Of a stretch of DNA of 64,000 nt, positions 40,622 to 50,117 are shown one piece after another. Location: positions 1,240,001 to 1,304,000 of the forward strand of contig CBDCCX010000006.1 of the NCBI GenBank assembly GCA_965215165.1, in the 5' to 3' direction. The stretch is from JANQRZ01 sp965215165. GTDB lineage: Bacteria > Bacteroidota > Rhodothermia > Rhodothermales > JANQRZ01. Under the pieces are notes generated by a model. That model had not been told where the DNA came from, did not search any database, and saw only the letters and a program-made list of their open reading frames with translations. Within the stretch, counting starts at the first letter, position 1; the number at the start of each line of letters is the position of its first letter. A program made the position numbers and the translations under genes.

Positions 40622-41191
40622 TCAGTCTTCGGCGACGACGCCGCAGCCGATGCGCGTGCCGGAGTCGCCGCCGGGGTCGGTCTCCAGGTCGTCGCGCCCG
40701 CTGTGGACGATCAGCGCCCGACCGAGCACGCTCGAGAACGCCAAGCCGTCGACCGCGAGCGTCTTCGCCGCCCGGCCGTCCGCGCCGGCTGTGACGTTGC
40801 CGAAGTCGCCGAGGTGCTTCTCGCCCTCGTCGTCGTCGGGGGCCCCGTGGTCGTTCGTGCCGCGCGGGTCGTAGTGGCCGCCGGCGGCCCCGGCGATCTC
40901 GAGGACGCCGTCGCCGTCGGAGTCGCCAGGCTCGCAGGAGCCGGCGGTGTGGAGGTGGACCCCGTGCTCGCCGGCGCTGAGACCGTCGAGGGCGACCTCG
41001 ATGCGGACGCCGTCGTCGGTGGAGGTGAAGGTGACGGTGCCGGCCACGCCGGTCGTGGTGTCCGGCGGCGACGTGATCGCAGCGCGGGCTTCGCGGTCGT
41101 CGCTGCCGTCGTCACTGTCGCAGCCAGCGCTGACGACGCTTGCGAGCGCGGCGAGCAAGAGGGTCACGGCAAGAGCCTGAAGCTTTTTCAT
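40622..41191 (-). CDS. sodC: Cu/Zn superoxide dismutase lipoprotein
   Basis: The 189-residue protein begins with a signal peptide ending in SAGC, giving a likely lipoprotein, followed by an Asp-rich linker. The Cu/Zn SOD domain has GEHGVHLHTAGSC, GGHYDPRGTNDHG, HLGDFGN and IVHSGRDD, and RIGCGV with the conserved disulfide Cys. Metal ligands appear complete. It converts superoxide to peroxide outside the cytoplasm. It is the first gene of the minus-strand cluster, so expression may be driven from the 339-bp region upstream. Confidence 0.95.
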   Translation of the reverse strand: MKKLQALAVTLLLAALASVVSAGCDSDDGSDDREARAAITSPPDTTTGVAGTVTFTSTDDGVRIEVALDGLSAGEHGVHLHTAGSCEPGDSDGDGVLEIAGAAGGHYDPRGTNDHGAPDDDEGEKHLGDFGNVTAGADGRAAKTLAVDGLAFSSVLGRALIVHSGRDDLETDPGGDSGTRIGCGVVAED

Positions 41192-41530
41192 AGGGACGCG
41201 TGAGGGAAAGAAGCCTGACCAGGGAGAGGGGAAGTGAGGAGGAAACCGGAGTCCGGCCGCGCTCCAGCCTCCGAACCGAGTCCCGAGCCGAGGGATCCAC
41301 TGACCGCTCCCCCTGCGGGGTCCGTGGTCTCGTTTGGCAGGATCCTGCTACCCGGCGGCCGGGCGCTTCGGCTAGCGCACCAGCGTAGTCCGCCACGACG
41401 GCACGCCACCATCCGCGCCGAGCTGGACGATGTGTGAACCCGTACGCCGTACGGAGGGAGAAGGACCGGGTCGCTCTCACAGCGGCTCCTCCATAGCAGG
41501 AGTCTGCTAAAGCCACCGTCCAGACAGAGC
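41192..41530. other. Intergenic region upstream of sodC
   Basis: This 339-bp gap separates the sodC cluster from the end of the TonB receptor gene. It contains a short palindrome CGTACGCCGTACG near 41440 and the segment CATAGCAGGAGTCTGCTAAA near 41495, which partly resembles AGCAGAATTATGCTAAAG at about 45931. I see no coding sequence, RNA gene or clear promoter. Confidence 0.5.
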
Positions 41531-43687
41531 CTAGTCGATTTCCAGGGCCAGGCCTACGAGCACGTAGCGCCCGGCCGCCGGCTCGTAGAACCGCCCGGCG
41601 AACCCGTTGACGACGACCGAGCCGGTGTAGCGCGCGTTGAGCGCGTTGCGGAGCGCCACGAATGGGGACGCCGAGAGACCACGCCCGAGCGCCAGGCCGT
41701 CCATCGCGGCACGGGCGTGGAGGACGACGTAGGCGTCGGTCGCGGCGGTGTTGGCGTCGTCGGCGAAGTAGGCGCTCGCGGCCTCACCTTCGACGCCGAG
41801 CACAAGCGGCGACCCCCGCACGCGCTGCCACGCCGCCGTCCACGTGGCGAGGTGCTCGGGGAAGCCGGGGACGGCGGCTCCGGCGAGCACGGCATCGGTG
41901 CCCCCGGACCCGGTCCGGGGCAGGCTCTCGGTGAAGCGCGCGCGCGTCCAGGTGTAGGCGACGGCGATGGCGAACCGGCCTCCGCCTCCCGCAGGACCGC
42001 CGCCGTCGACGGCTGCTTCGACCCCGCCGTGGCGGGTGCGCCCGGCGTTGCGGTAGAACGTCACCTCGCCGATCTCGAACGGGAGCAGAAGCCGGTCCAC
42101 CCACGCCGTGAAGAGCGCGAGGTCGAACCCGGCCATGACGGGGCCGAGGGCGACGCTGCCACGGGTACCCGCCTCCAGCCCCCACGTCCGCTCCGGCTCG
42201 AGGTCCGGGTTGAACCCGGCCGCGCCGCCGGGACGGTTGCCGAGCTCGGTCGTGGTCGGGGCGTCGACGGCACCGGCGGCGTTGGCGTAGAGCAGCCCGG
42301 CCGCAGCGCCCGACCGCCAGCGGTAGGCGAGGCCGAGCGCAGGGCTGACGGCCGTGGCGGCGCGCGTGCCACCGGCACCGGCGGCCCGTCCCGTCCGGTC
42401 GTCGGCCCCGTAGCGGAGCGCGTCGAGGCGGGCCGCGGCGGTAAGGGTGAGCGCCGGAAGCCCGACGGGGCCGAGCGGCACCGCCAGCCGGGCGAAGAGC
42501 GCGCCCGAGCGGACGGTCTCGAGCTGATCGGTGAGCCGCTCCGCGCCGGGTTGCCCGTCCTCGTTTGGCGTTTCGAGCCGGTCGTCGCGCTGAAGCTCGC
42601 CCTCGGCCCCGACGCCGGCACTCCAGCCTCCCGGTGTGCCCGCCTCGAGCGAGAGCCGAAGTCCGGCGGTGCGACGGTCGAGGCGGATGTAGCGGGGCAC
42701 GATGGGGTTATCGAGGTCGCGGAGCCCGCCGGTGACGTCGGCGCGGAGCCGGCCGTTCGGGAGCGCACGGACGGGCTGCGCGTAGCCCAGGGCGAGGTGA
42801 ACCTGCGTGAGCGTCTTGCCCGCCTGCTGAGCGACGGAGATCGCGCGCGTCTGCCTCGGGTCTTCGTCGGCGGCCTCGGCCGACAGCCCGCCCGGCGACT
42901 GCGCCTCCGGCATGTAGGCACCCAGCGCCACCGCCGAGAGCGACCGCCCCTGCCCCAGGTCGAGCCGCGACGAGAGGCCCCCACGGGCGAGCCGCACGGC
43001 GCTGTGGTCGCGGAAGCCCTCTTCGGAGAGGTACGATCCCCAGGCCGTAAGCGCGTGCCGCCCGAGGTCCGGTCGCACCGCGCCGTCCGCCTTCGCCAGC
43101 CCGTAGCCGCCGCCGAGCACGCGGGCGCGGGCGCGAGGCCCGTCTGCGCTCTGCGTCGAGAGGGTCTGCGTCGAGAGGGCGAGCACGCCGCCCGAGCCGC
43201 TCCCCCAGAACACCGACGCCGGGCCGCGCACGACCTCGACGCGGCGCACGGCCGAGGCGTCCACGACGTTCAGCATCGCCTGCCCGTCGGGGAGCGTGAG
43301 CGGGACGCCGTCGAGCAGGACGTGCGTGCCGCGCACCCCGAAGGCCGCCCGCCAGCCCAGCCCCCGCACGAGCACGCGCTCGCCGAGGGCGTAGCTCTCC
43401 CGGTCCGAGACCCACAGGCCCGGCACCCCTCGCGCGAGCGCATCGAGCCCGACGGCCGGGTCGGTGGCGAGGTCGGCCGCCGTCCGGGTGCGGACGGTGA
43501 GCGCGAGCGGCGCGCTCGCCCCTTCGAGCGCGAACGGGGCGGCCGTCACCTCGACTTCGCCCAGCGCCACGGTGTCCGCCGGAGCCTGAGCGGCGGCATT
43601 CCCCAGCAGCCCCAGCGTGCCCAGCACGGCACCCGTCAGGGCGCGGACGCGGTTGCGGATGCGCCCGGCACCGTTCGGCCCTGCCAC
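41531..43687 (-). CDS. TonB-dependent receptor
   Basis: About 718 residues starting from a GTG at 43687, one base after the stop of the upstream gene. The N-terminus has a signal-like helix (RALTGAVLGTLGLLGNAAAQ). The plug domain follows with VRGLGWRAAFGVRGTHVLLD and VEVVRGPASVFWGSGSGGVL, then a beta-barrel ending in an aromatic/charged last strand (GRYVLVGLALEID). Substrate unknown. The longer frame starting at 43747 would overlap the upstream gene and adds no family sequence. Probable outer-membrane uptake. Confidence 0.88.
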   Translation of the reverse strand: MAGPNGAGRIRNRVRALTGAVLGTLGLLGNAAAQAPADTVALGEVEVTAAPFALEGASAPLALTVRTRTAADLATDPAVGLDALARGVPGLWVSDRESYALGERVLVRGLGWRAAFGVRGTHVLLDGVPLTLPDGQAMLNVVDASAVRRVEVVRGPASVFWGSGSGGVLALSTQTLSTQSADGPRARARVLGGGYGLAKADGAVRPDLGRHALTAWGSYLSEEGFRDHSAVRLARGGLSSRLDLGQGRSLSAVALGAYMPEAQSPGGLSAEAADEDPRQTRAISVAQQAGKTLTQVHLALGYAQPVRALPNGRLRADVTGGLRDLDNPIVPRYIRLDRRTAGLRLSLEAGTPGGWSAGVGAEGELQRDDRLETPNEDGQPGAERLTDQLETVRSGALFARLAVPLGPVGLPALTLTAAARLDALRYGADDRTGRAAGAGGTRAATAVSPALGLAYRWRSGAAAGLLYANAAGAVDAPTTTELGNRPGGAAGFNPDLEPERTWGLEAGTRGSVALGPVMAGFDLALFTAWVDRLLLPFEIGEVTFYRNAGRTRHGGVEAAVDGGGPAGGGGRFAIAVAYTWTRARFTESLPRTGSGGTDAVLAGAAVPGFPEHLATWTAAWQRVRGSPLVLGVEGEAASAYFADDANTAATDAYVVLHARAAMDGLALGRGLSASPFVALRNALNARYTGSVVVNGFAGRFYEPAAGRYVLVGLALEID

Positions 43688-43688
43688 C

Positions 43689-45527
43689 TCAGCGCTCGTA
43701 GGTGCCGACGATCTCACCGCTTGCGAGAACGTGGCCCCGGAGCGCATCGAGCACCTCGGCCCGGCTCGCCCCGAACGGCAGGCCGAGCACCGCGTCGAGC
43801 GCGAAGACCTGGAAATGATACGCGTGCGGCGGGTCGCCCTTCGGCGGGCGTGGGCCGAAGTAGCCGAGCGCGCCGTAGTCGTTGCGCCCCTGCCGCGCGC
43901 CCTCCGGGACGGCGAGCGCCGGGGAGCCGGGCACGGCCTCGCCCAGCCGCCTCACGTCGGCGGGGACGTCGTAGAGCAGCCAGTGGACGAACGGCCGCAT
44001 CTCGGCCGGCACGTCGGGGTCCTCCATCATCACGACGTAGCTCTGCGTGCCGGCCGGGCCGGGGGACCAGCTCAGCGCCGGAGAGATGTTCTGTCCTTCG
44101 GCGGCGAACACATCCGGGATCGGCGCGCCGTCGGCGAAGGCGGGCGAGGTGACCTTGAGCGCGCCCTGCGTCTCGACGAGATCCGCCGCTAGCTCCTCCG
44201 GCGTCGAGGCGGCGGGCTGCGGGTCGGGTCCCGCGAGCATACGGACGTTCGCCCCGGCCTCGTTCGTCGGCATCGTAGGCGTGCCGCCCGCAGCCGAGGT
44301 GCCGGTGTACGCGATCCGGTAGATCACGCCGTTGGTGTCGTCGGAGAGCAGGAGCGCGCCGTCCGTAGCCTGGGCCAGCCCGCAGAGCCGCCCGAGGTGG
44401 CCCCACCCGTCGCCTTCGGCGTCGCCGTCTTCGACCAGAAAGCCCTGCAGGAACGGCTCGAACCCGACTGGCCGGCCGTCCTCGAACCGGATGCGGACGA
44501 CCTCGTAGCCCGACGGCGGCTTCCGATTCCACGAGCCGCGCATGGCGATGAAGGCGTCGCCCCGGTAGGCCTCGGGGAAAGCCTCGCCGGTGTAGAAGGC
44601 GAGCTGCATCGGGGCGGCGTGCGGGGTGTAGAGGCCGAGCGGCTCGGCGCTCCGGGCGGCCCACTCGTCCATCGTGATCCCGCCCGGCGGGTGGTCCTGC
44701 GGGTTGAACTGCCCGTCGGCGTAGACGTAGGGCCAACCGTAGGCCGTGCCCTCGACGACGTGGTTCAGCTCCTCGTGCTGCTCGTTGTCGCCGAGCCAGT
44801 CGATCCCGTGGTCCATCCCGTAAATCTCGCCCGTCTCCGGCTCGAACCCGTAGCCGATCGTGTTGCGCAGGCCGGAGGCGAAAATCGTGCGGCTCGACCC
44901 GTCGGGCTCGACGCGGAGCATGGTCGCGTTCTCGGGATTCGCCTCGGAGCAGGCGTTGCACGTCGAGCCGGCGGTGAGGTAGAGCTTCCCATCCGGCCCG
45001 CCGACGACCATCCGGTTCGGGTGCTGCCCGGCGTCGGGGAGATCGTCTACGAGGAGTTCGAGCGGCGCGAGCGTCCCATCTGCCCGGCGCGTCGTCCGGT
45101 AGAGGTCCTTGATGGTGACGAGGTAGACGGCGTCGCCGTCGAGCGCGATGCCGTGCATCCCCGGCCGGCTCGCCACGACGACCGGTGGGCCGTCGGCCCG
45201 GCCGTCGCCGTCGGTGTCGCGGAGCATGACCACGTCGCCGACCGAGCGGCGGGTGACGTAGACCGTGCCGTCGCCCGCGACGGCGATCATGCGGGGGTTG
45301 ACGAGGCCCTCGGCGAAGACGCCGATCTCGAACCCGTCGGGCAGCCGCAGCCCGGCGAGCCGCTCGGGCGTCGGGTCGAGCGGCCGAGGCTCGACGACGT
45401 GGCCGACGACCTCGACGCTGGCGGCCTCCGGGTTCTGGAGACGCTCCGAAACCGGTTGGGCGAGGGCAGGTCCGGCAGCGAGCAGGAGGCCCGCCAGGCA
45501 GAGCGGGACGTACGGTGGGAGGTTCAT
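43689..45527 (-). CDS. PQQ-type sugar dehydrogenase fused to a PEBP (YbhB/YbcL) domain
   Basis: About 612 residues from ATG at 45527, with a signal peptide (MNLPPYVPLCLAGLLLAAG). Residues about 30-425 are a glucose/sorbosone-dehydrogenase-like beta-propeller: IGVFAEGLVNPRMIAV, PNRMVVGGPDGKLYL, GMDHGIDWLGDNEQHEELN and FIAMRGSWNRKPPSGYEVV. Residues about 449-612 are a PEBP-type domain: SPAFADGAPIPD, SPALSW, FVHWLLYDVP and YGALGYFGPRPPKGDPPHAY. Periplasmic. The TonB receptor begins one base after its stop, suggesting coupling and perhaps shared substrate processing. No metal or PQQ residues were checked in detail. Confidence 0.87.
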   Translation of the reverse strand: MNLPPYVPLCLAGLLLAAGPALAQPVSERLQNPEAASVEVVGHVVEPRPLDPTPERLAGLRLPDGFEIGVFAEGLVNPRMIAVAGDGTVYVTRRSVGDVVMLRDTDGDGRADGPPVVVASRPGMHGIALDGDAVYLVTIKDLYRTTRRADGTLAPLELLVDDLPDAGQHPNRMVVGGPDGKLYLTAGSTCNACSEANPENATMLRVEPDGSSRTIFASGLRNTIGYGFEPETGEIYGMDHGIDWLGDNEQHEELNHVVEGTAYGWPYVYADGQFNPQDHPPGGITMDEWAARSAEPLGLYTPHAAPMQLAFYTGEAFPEAYRGDAFIAMRGSWNRKPPSGYEVVRIRFEDGRPVGFEPFLQGFLVEDGDAEGDGWGHLGRLCGLAQATDGALLLSDDTNGVIYRIAYTGTSAAGGTPTMPTNEAGANVRMLAGPDPQPAASTPEELAADLVETQGALKVTSPAFADGAPIPDVFAAEGQNISPALSWSPGPAGTQSYVVMMEDPDVPAEMRPFVHWLLYDVPADVRRLGEAVPGSPALAVPEGARQGRNDYGALGYFGPRPPKGDPPHAYHFQVFALDAVLGLPFGASRAEVLDALRGHVLASGEIVGTYER

Positions 45528-45546
45528 GATGAGCTGTCGTTTCGTT

Positions 45547-45576
45547 TCCTTTGGGCAGAAGTCCTTTGGGCAGAAG
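45547..45576. repeat. 15-bp tandem duplication
   Basis: TCCTTTGGGCAGAAG occurs twice in succession (45547-45561 and 45562-45576), just upstream of the sugar-dehydrogenase start. Confidence 0.85.
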
Positions 45577-45580
45577 AAGC

Positions 45581-45612
45581 CTCGGATGAGCACGAGCTCG
45601 GATGAGCACGAG
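45581..45612. repeat. 16-bp tandem duplication
   Basis: CTCGGATGAGCACGAG occurs twice in succession (45581-45596 and 45597-45612), 4 bp after the previous duplication. Confidence 0.85.
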
Positions 45613-45751
45613 GGAGTCGCCGCTCTGGAGGCCGAACGGGCACCGCGCTGCCTTCGTACGGTCAGGCAAACGTAGTCGGAAGTGGGCCGGAAGCTACGCT
45701 CGGATCGCGTGGAGGGGGTTCTTCTCGGGAGGGAGGCGTAGAGGTGGAGAC

Positions 45752-45823
45752 GTAGGGGCACGGCGTGCCTTGCCCGTGGGGGCGCGTTCGAGGACTGCCG
45801 GACACGGCACGCCGTGTCCCTAC
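45752..45823. repeat. GTAGGG-family inverted repeat
   Basis: GTAGGGGCACGGCGTGCC (45752-45769) and GGCACGCCGTGTCCCTAC (45806-45823) are complementary at 17 of 18 positions around a 36-bp centre. The ends GTAGGG/CCCTAC resemble the palindrome at 10333-10394. Confidence 0.75.
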
Positions 45824-46097
45824 CTCGCTCAGCGTTGTGTATGATAACCCGTCCGCCTTCACGCTCGAACGTGGCGCGCGGAGAGGGGCAAAGCCGTACA
45901 TAATATCCGACCTCGTGCGTGTCATGGCCTAGCAGAATTATGCTAAAGCGAGGGGGTCGTGCAAGCCTCTGCGAGGTCACGATGCCTCAACCGACCTCTG
46001 CCCTAGCTTCCTTCGGTGCCGCCGGGCGTGGAGAGGACGTGGGATCACGCTGAACGTGCGCCGGGTAAAGCCTCGCTCCTCTCCCCTACCTGCCCCG

Positions 46098-48014
46098 ATG
46101 ACCGACGCGCTCGCTGACAAGCTCGCCCACCTCCCGACCGGCCCCGGCGTCTACCAGCACAAGGACGCCGACGGGACCGTGCTCTACGTCGGCAAGGCGA
46201 AGAACCTCCGCAGCCGGGTGCGGAGCTACTTCCAGGAGTCGCGCCCAAAGGACAAGCGCCTACGCATCCTGGTCTCCAAGATCGAGGACGTCGAGATCAT
46301 CCTGACCGACACCGAGGCCGAAGCGCTGATCCTGGAGAACAACCTCATCAAGCGCCTCAAGCCGCGCTACAACATCCTCCTCAAGGACGACAAGACCTAC
46401 CCCTACATCTGCATCAAGAAGGAGCGCTTCCCCCGCGTCTTCCCGACCCGCCGCGTCCGCAAAGACGGCAGCAAGTACTTCGGGCCGTACACCGACGTCA
46501 AGAGCATGAAGGTCGCCCTCAAGACCATCAAGGACCTCTTCAAGCTCCGGTCGTGCTCGCTCTACCTCTCCGACGGCAACATCGAAGCGGGCAAGTTCGA
46601 GCCGTGCCTCGACTACCACATCCAGAAGTGCGCCGCGCCGTGCGTCGGCTACGAGACCGAGGCGCACTACAACTCGACCATCCGCCAGATCGAGAAACTC
46701 CTCAACGGAAAGACGAAGGAGCTGATCGACCTATTGAAGGACGAGATGAAGCGCTTGGCAGCCGATAAGCAGTTCGAGGAGGCCGCCACCTACCGCGACC
46801 GCATCGCGGCGCTCGAAGCCTACTCGGCCAAGCAGAAGGTCGTCGCCGAGGACGGGGCGGACCGCGACCTGTTCGCGCTCGCGCTCGACCGCGAGGAGGA
46901 CGTAGCGATCGGCGTGCTGCTCAAGATGCGCGAGGGCAAGATCATCGGCCGCCGCCACAAAACGCTCCGGCCCATCGAGGGCATCGAGGAGGCCGAGCTG
47001 ATGCAGCGCCTGCTCGAAGACCACTACGCCGAGGCGACCTTCTTCCCCGACGAGGTGCTCCTCAGCCACGCGCCTTCGGAGCCGGGGCCGCTCGAGGAGA
47101 TTCTCCGAGCCGGCCGGGGCCGCAAGGTCGACCTCCGCGTCCCCGAGCGCGGCGACAAGGCCAGCCTGCTGCGGCTCGTCGAGGCCAATGCCCGGCTGCT
47201 CTTGGGCGAGTGGAAGCTGCAAAAGGCCAAGACCGACGAGGAGCGCGTCCCCCGCTCGGTCCAGGCCCTCGGCCGCGACCTGCGCCTGAAGAAGCCGCCG
47301 CGCCGGATCGAGTGCTTCGACATCTCCCACCTCGGCGGCACCGGCACGGTCGCAAGCTGCATCGTGTTCGAGGACGGCAAACCCAAGAAAGGCGACTACC
47401 GGACGTTCAAGATCCGCTCGGTCGAGAGCGGCAAGCCCGACGACTTCCAGTCGATGCGCGAGGTCGTGCAGCGCCGCTACCGGCGGACCCTCGAGGAGAA
47501 CGGCCCCTGGCCCGACCTCGTCGTGATCGACGGCGGCAAGGGCCAGCTCTCGTCGGCCGTCGAGTCGCTCCGGGCGGTCGACGTGTACGGCAAGTTCCCG
47601 GTCGTCGGCCTCGCCAAGCGGCTCGAGGAGGTCTTCGTCCCCGGCGACACGCAGCCGATCATGATTCCGCGCACCTCCTCGGCGCTGCGGCTCCTGCAGC
47701 GGGTCCGCGACGAGGCGCACCGCTTCGCCATCACCGCGCAGCGTAAGCAGCGCAAGACGACCACGCTCCAGACCGAGCTGTTGGAGATCGAGGGCGTCGG
47801 GGCCAAGACGGCCCGCAAGCTGCTGACGGCCTTCGGCTCGGTCAAGCGCGTCGAGGCGGCGACGGAGGACGCTCTCGCCGAGGTCGTGGGCCCGAGCGTG
47901 GCGAGCAAGGTCCACGGCTACTTCCGCACCCAAGAGGGCAAGGCCACACCCGATGCCCCGGCGGTCGCCGCCGAGGCCGCTGCCGGACCGCCGCCCGAGG
48001 GCGACGTGCCGTAG
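46098..48014 (+). CDS. uvrC: Excinuclease ABC subunit C
   Basis: The 638-residue protein is a full UvrC. The N-terminal GIY-YIG nuclease reads PTGPGVYQHKDADGTVLYVG and KAKNLRSRV. Next come the cysteine-region CLDYHIQKCAAPCVG, the UVR coiled-coil motif DKQFEEAATYRDRIAAL, the C-terminal RNase-H-like nuclease with ECFDISHLGGTGTV and VIDGGKGQLSSAV, and a HhH pair (VGAKTARKLLTAFG). It makes the 3' and 5' incisions in nucleotide excision repair. ATG at 46098 is used because family similarity starts there. Confidence 0.97.
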   Translation: MTDALADKLAHLPTGPGVYQHKDADGTVLYVGKAKNLRSRVRSYFQESRPKDKRLRILVSKIEDVEIILTDTEAEALILENNLIKRLKPRYNILLKDDKTYPYICIKKERFPRVFPTRRVRKDGSKYFGPYTDVKSMKVALKTIKDLFKLRSCSLYLSDGNIEAGKFEPCLDYHIQKCAAPCVGYETEAHYNSTIRQIEKLLNGKTKELIDLLKDEMKRLAADKQFEEAATYRDRIAALEAYSAKQKVVAEDGADRDLFALALDREEDVAIGVLLKMREGKIIGRRHKTLRPIEGIEEAELMQRLLEDHYAEATFFPDEVLLSHAPSEPGPLEEILRAGRGRKVDLRVPERGDKASLLRLVEANARLLLGEWKLQKAKTDEERVPRSVQALGRDLRLKKPPRRIECFDISHLGGTGTVASCIVFEDGKPKKGDYRTFKIRSVESGKPDDFQSMREVVQRRYRRTLEENGPWPDLVVIDGGKGQLSSAVESLRAVDVYGKFPVVGLAKRLEEVFVPGDTQPIMIPRTSSALRLLQRVRDEAHRFAITAQRKQRKTTTLQTELLEIEGVGAKTARKLLTAFGSVKRVEAATEDALAEVVGPSVASKVHGYFRTQEGKATPDAPAVAAEAAAGPPPEGDVP

Positions 48015-48257
48015 TCCCCGTTGCACGCGCGCCGGTCTACGCCCTCAGAGCCAGCGCGCCTCCGCGACTATCCCCGACGAGACACACGCTGCGCGCCTGC
48101 CGCAGACAGCGCTTGACTTACTTTGCCGTTTCAAAGCACCTTGCAAATCCGTCAAACCGAGCCGGAATGCGGCCGACACTCGCCGGCAGAGCTGTGCGCG
48201 GCCGCACCGTCGCGGCCGTACCGTCGCGGCTTGCGACCCTAGTACGACCCAGACACC

Positions 48258-49637
48258 ATGCCTAACGCCACTGCCGTCCGGGGGGCCGTCACCGTTGGCC
48301 TCACCGCGCTCGTTCTCGCCTTCAGCTATCTCATCCTGGAGCGGGAGCACCCCGCCGCAACCGAGGAGGCCGGTGCCGGGGTTTCCTCGCCCCCGAAAGA
48401 GGCCCCCGGCTTTCTATACGGCCGCGTCACCACCCACGGCGGCGACCGCTACGAAGGACGGCTGCGTTGGGGAGGCCACGAAGAGGCGTTTTGGAACGAC
48501 TATTTCAACGGCGTTAAAGACGAGAACCCCTGGGCGGCCCACACCCCGCTCGGACAGCAGGCTGAGGAGCACCGCCCGACCACGATCTTCGGGGTCGAGA
48601 TCCCCTTGGGGGAGCGGCCGCCCGACCTCAGCCGGCCGTTCATGACGCGCTTCGGCGACATTGCGCGCATCGAGTCGCACGGCGACGGCATGCAGGGGCT
48701 TCTCGCCGACGGGGTCGAGTTCGACCCCGTCGTCCGCGTCGTCCTCAAGAACGGCACCGTGTTCGACCTCGACCGCCTCTCGGCCAGCGACTTCGACGAC
48801 GGGGTGCGGGTGTGGGACAGCAGGCGCGGCGTCGCAGACCTCACGGCTCGCCAGGTCCGCACCGTCGAGCTTCTCCCCACAGCCCGGCTCGCCGACGCCC
48901 CGGCCCGGCTCTACGGCACGGTGCATACGCGCCAGGGTCCCTTTACCGGCTTCCTCCAGTGGGACCGGGAGGAGGCCGTCGGGCGCGACCTCCTCATCGG
49001 CCGCGCCGACGGCCGCAGGCACGGCGTGCGCTTCGACTCGGTCCGCTCCATCGCCCGCCACGCGTCGGAAGGTTCCCTCGTGACGCTGCTCGACGGCCGC
49101 GAGATGGTGCTTTCCGGCACCCAGAAGGTCGGCCCCGGCCATCGCGGGATATACGTCGACGATCCCCGCTACGGGCGGGTGCTGGTCTCATGGGACGCCT
49201 TCGAGCGCGTCGAGCTTAGGCTCGACGAAGCCGACGGCAGCGGCCCCTCCTACCACGACTTTGCCCCGGGACGCCCGCTCGCGGGCAGCGTCACCACCCG
49301 CGCCGGCCGCCGCCTCGCCGGCTGCCTGGTCTACGACCTCGACGAGAGCGAAACGACCGAGACGCTAGACGCCCCGGCGCGGGGCCTGGACTACACCATC
49401 CCTTTCAGCCTGATTGCCTCGGTCATCCTCCCAGCCGGGGAAGAGCGCGCTCGGGTGGTTCTCCAGAGCGGCGAGGAGCTGCGGCTCGCGCGCGCCGGCG
49501 ACCTCGGCGAGGCCAACGCCGGCCTGCTCGTCTTCGCCGGCGGACGCGCCACCCCGGAGTACGTATCCTGGGCCGACGTCGAGCGGATCGACTTCGACCG
49601 CCCGCTTCCGGCCTCGTCCTCTGACGGCAAACCGTAG
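48258..49637 (+). CDS. Membrane-anchored repeat protein of unknown function
   Basis: The 459-residue protein has one N-terminal helix (residues about 9-25, TVGLTALVLAFSYLILE), suggesting an anchored periplasmic protein. The rest has three copies of a similar unit: YGRVTTHGGDRYEGRLRWGG near 54, YGTVHTRQGPFTGFLQWDRE near 220, and AGSVTTRAGRRLAGCLVYDL near 343. Each begins with a G-x-V-x-T strand and ends with a G-x-L-x-W/Y strand. Such repeats may form small barrels. I do not recognise a family. It stands alone between uvrC and a convergent fragment. Confidence 0.7.
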   Translation: MPNATAVRGAVTVGLTALVLAFSYLILEREHPAATEEAGAGVSSPPKEAPGFLYGRVTTHGGDRYEGRLRWGGHEEAFWNDYFNGVKDENPWAAHTPLGQQAEEHRPTTIFGVEIPLGERPPDLSRPFMTRFGDIARIESHGDGMQGLLADGVEFDPVVRVVLKNGTVFDLDRLSASDFDDGVRVWDSRRGVADLTARQVRTVELLPTARLADAPARLYGTVHTRQGPFTGFLQWDREEAVGRDLLIGRADGRRHGVRFDSVRSIARHASEGSLVTLLDGREMVLSGTQKVGPGHRGIYVDDPRYGRVLVSWDAFERVELRLDEADGSGPSYHDFAPGRPLAGSVTTRAGRRLAGCLVYDLDESETTETLDAPARGLDYTIPFSLIASVILPAGEERARVVLQSGEELRLARAGDLGEANAGLLVFAGGRATPEYVSWADVERIDFDRPLPASSSDGKP

Positions 49638-49983
49638 GCGGGCTGGGCACACCGGCCGGCTCACTCGGGAAATCTGGCTCACTCCAAAAAACGAGCACGC
49701 GCAGGTCGTAGGCCCCGACCTCGTCCGGGCTGACCGTCATGACGTCCACGGTCCAGGTGCCGGGCGCGCCCGCGAGGTTCTCGATGCGCGAGACGTTGGC
49801 CGAGCCGGCGTCGTCGTTGCGCCAGTGCTGGCCGCCGGGCGCGGTGACGCGAAGGAAGCCGTCGAACCCGTAGCAGAGCAGCTCGACGGTGAACCGGCCG
49901 GACGACGGCGCGTCGATCTCGAGCGTGTCGACGTACTCGCCCTTGATGCTCTGCGCGTCGGTCGGGTCGAGGCGGCCCTGCAC
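49423..49983 (-). pseudogene. Pre-peptidase C-terminal (PPC)-like domain fragment
   Basis: From a GTG at 49983 the frame encodes a PPC-like beta domain of about 100 residues: GRLDPTDAQSIKGEYVDTLE, then RFTVELLCYGFDGFLRVTAP and WTVDVMTVSPDEVGAYDLRV. After residue 103 the frame runs on through the antisense of the neighbouring gene and stops at 49423. There is no signal peptide, and such domains usually sit at the end of a secreted protein. The likely interpretation is a fragment left from a longer exoprotein gene. The true 3' end may be near 49675. Confidence 0.5.
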
Positions 49984-50117
49984 GAACGAAAGTTATGACC
50001 TCGCTGGGTGCCGCCGCGAGCGGCTAAAGACAGCGCCGGCTTTGTTCGGGTGCGGCTTGCCTCGGAGTGCCGGTCCGGCGTAGTTAGCAGCTTCCGCCTC
50101 TCCCCGCCTCCCTCCCG

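Larger units (their letters stand above)
45528..46097. other. Repeat-rich intergenic region upstream of uvrC
   Basis: The 570-bp gap between the divergent sugar-dehydrogenase and uvrC genes holds two tandem duplications and a pair of 18-bp inverted repeats (separate entries). I see no coding sequence: the frames there are antisense continuations. The segment from about 45835 is relatively AT-rich (ATAATATCC, GCAGAATTATGC) and could contain promoters, but no consensus was recognised. Confidence 0.55.

Noticed and set aside
41112..41516. Minus-strand open frame upstream of sodC
   Set aside because: Low-complexity reading without domain, in the promoter region of sodC and overlapping its start.
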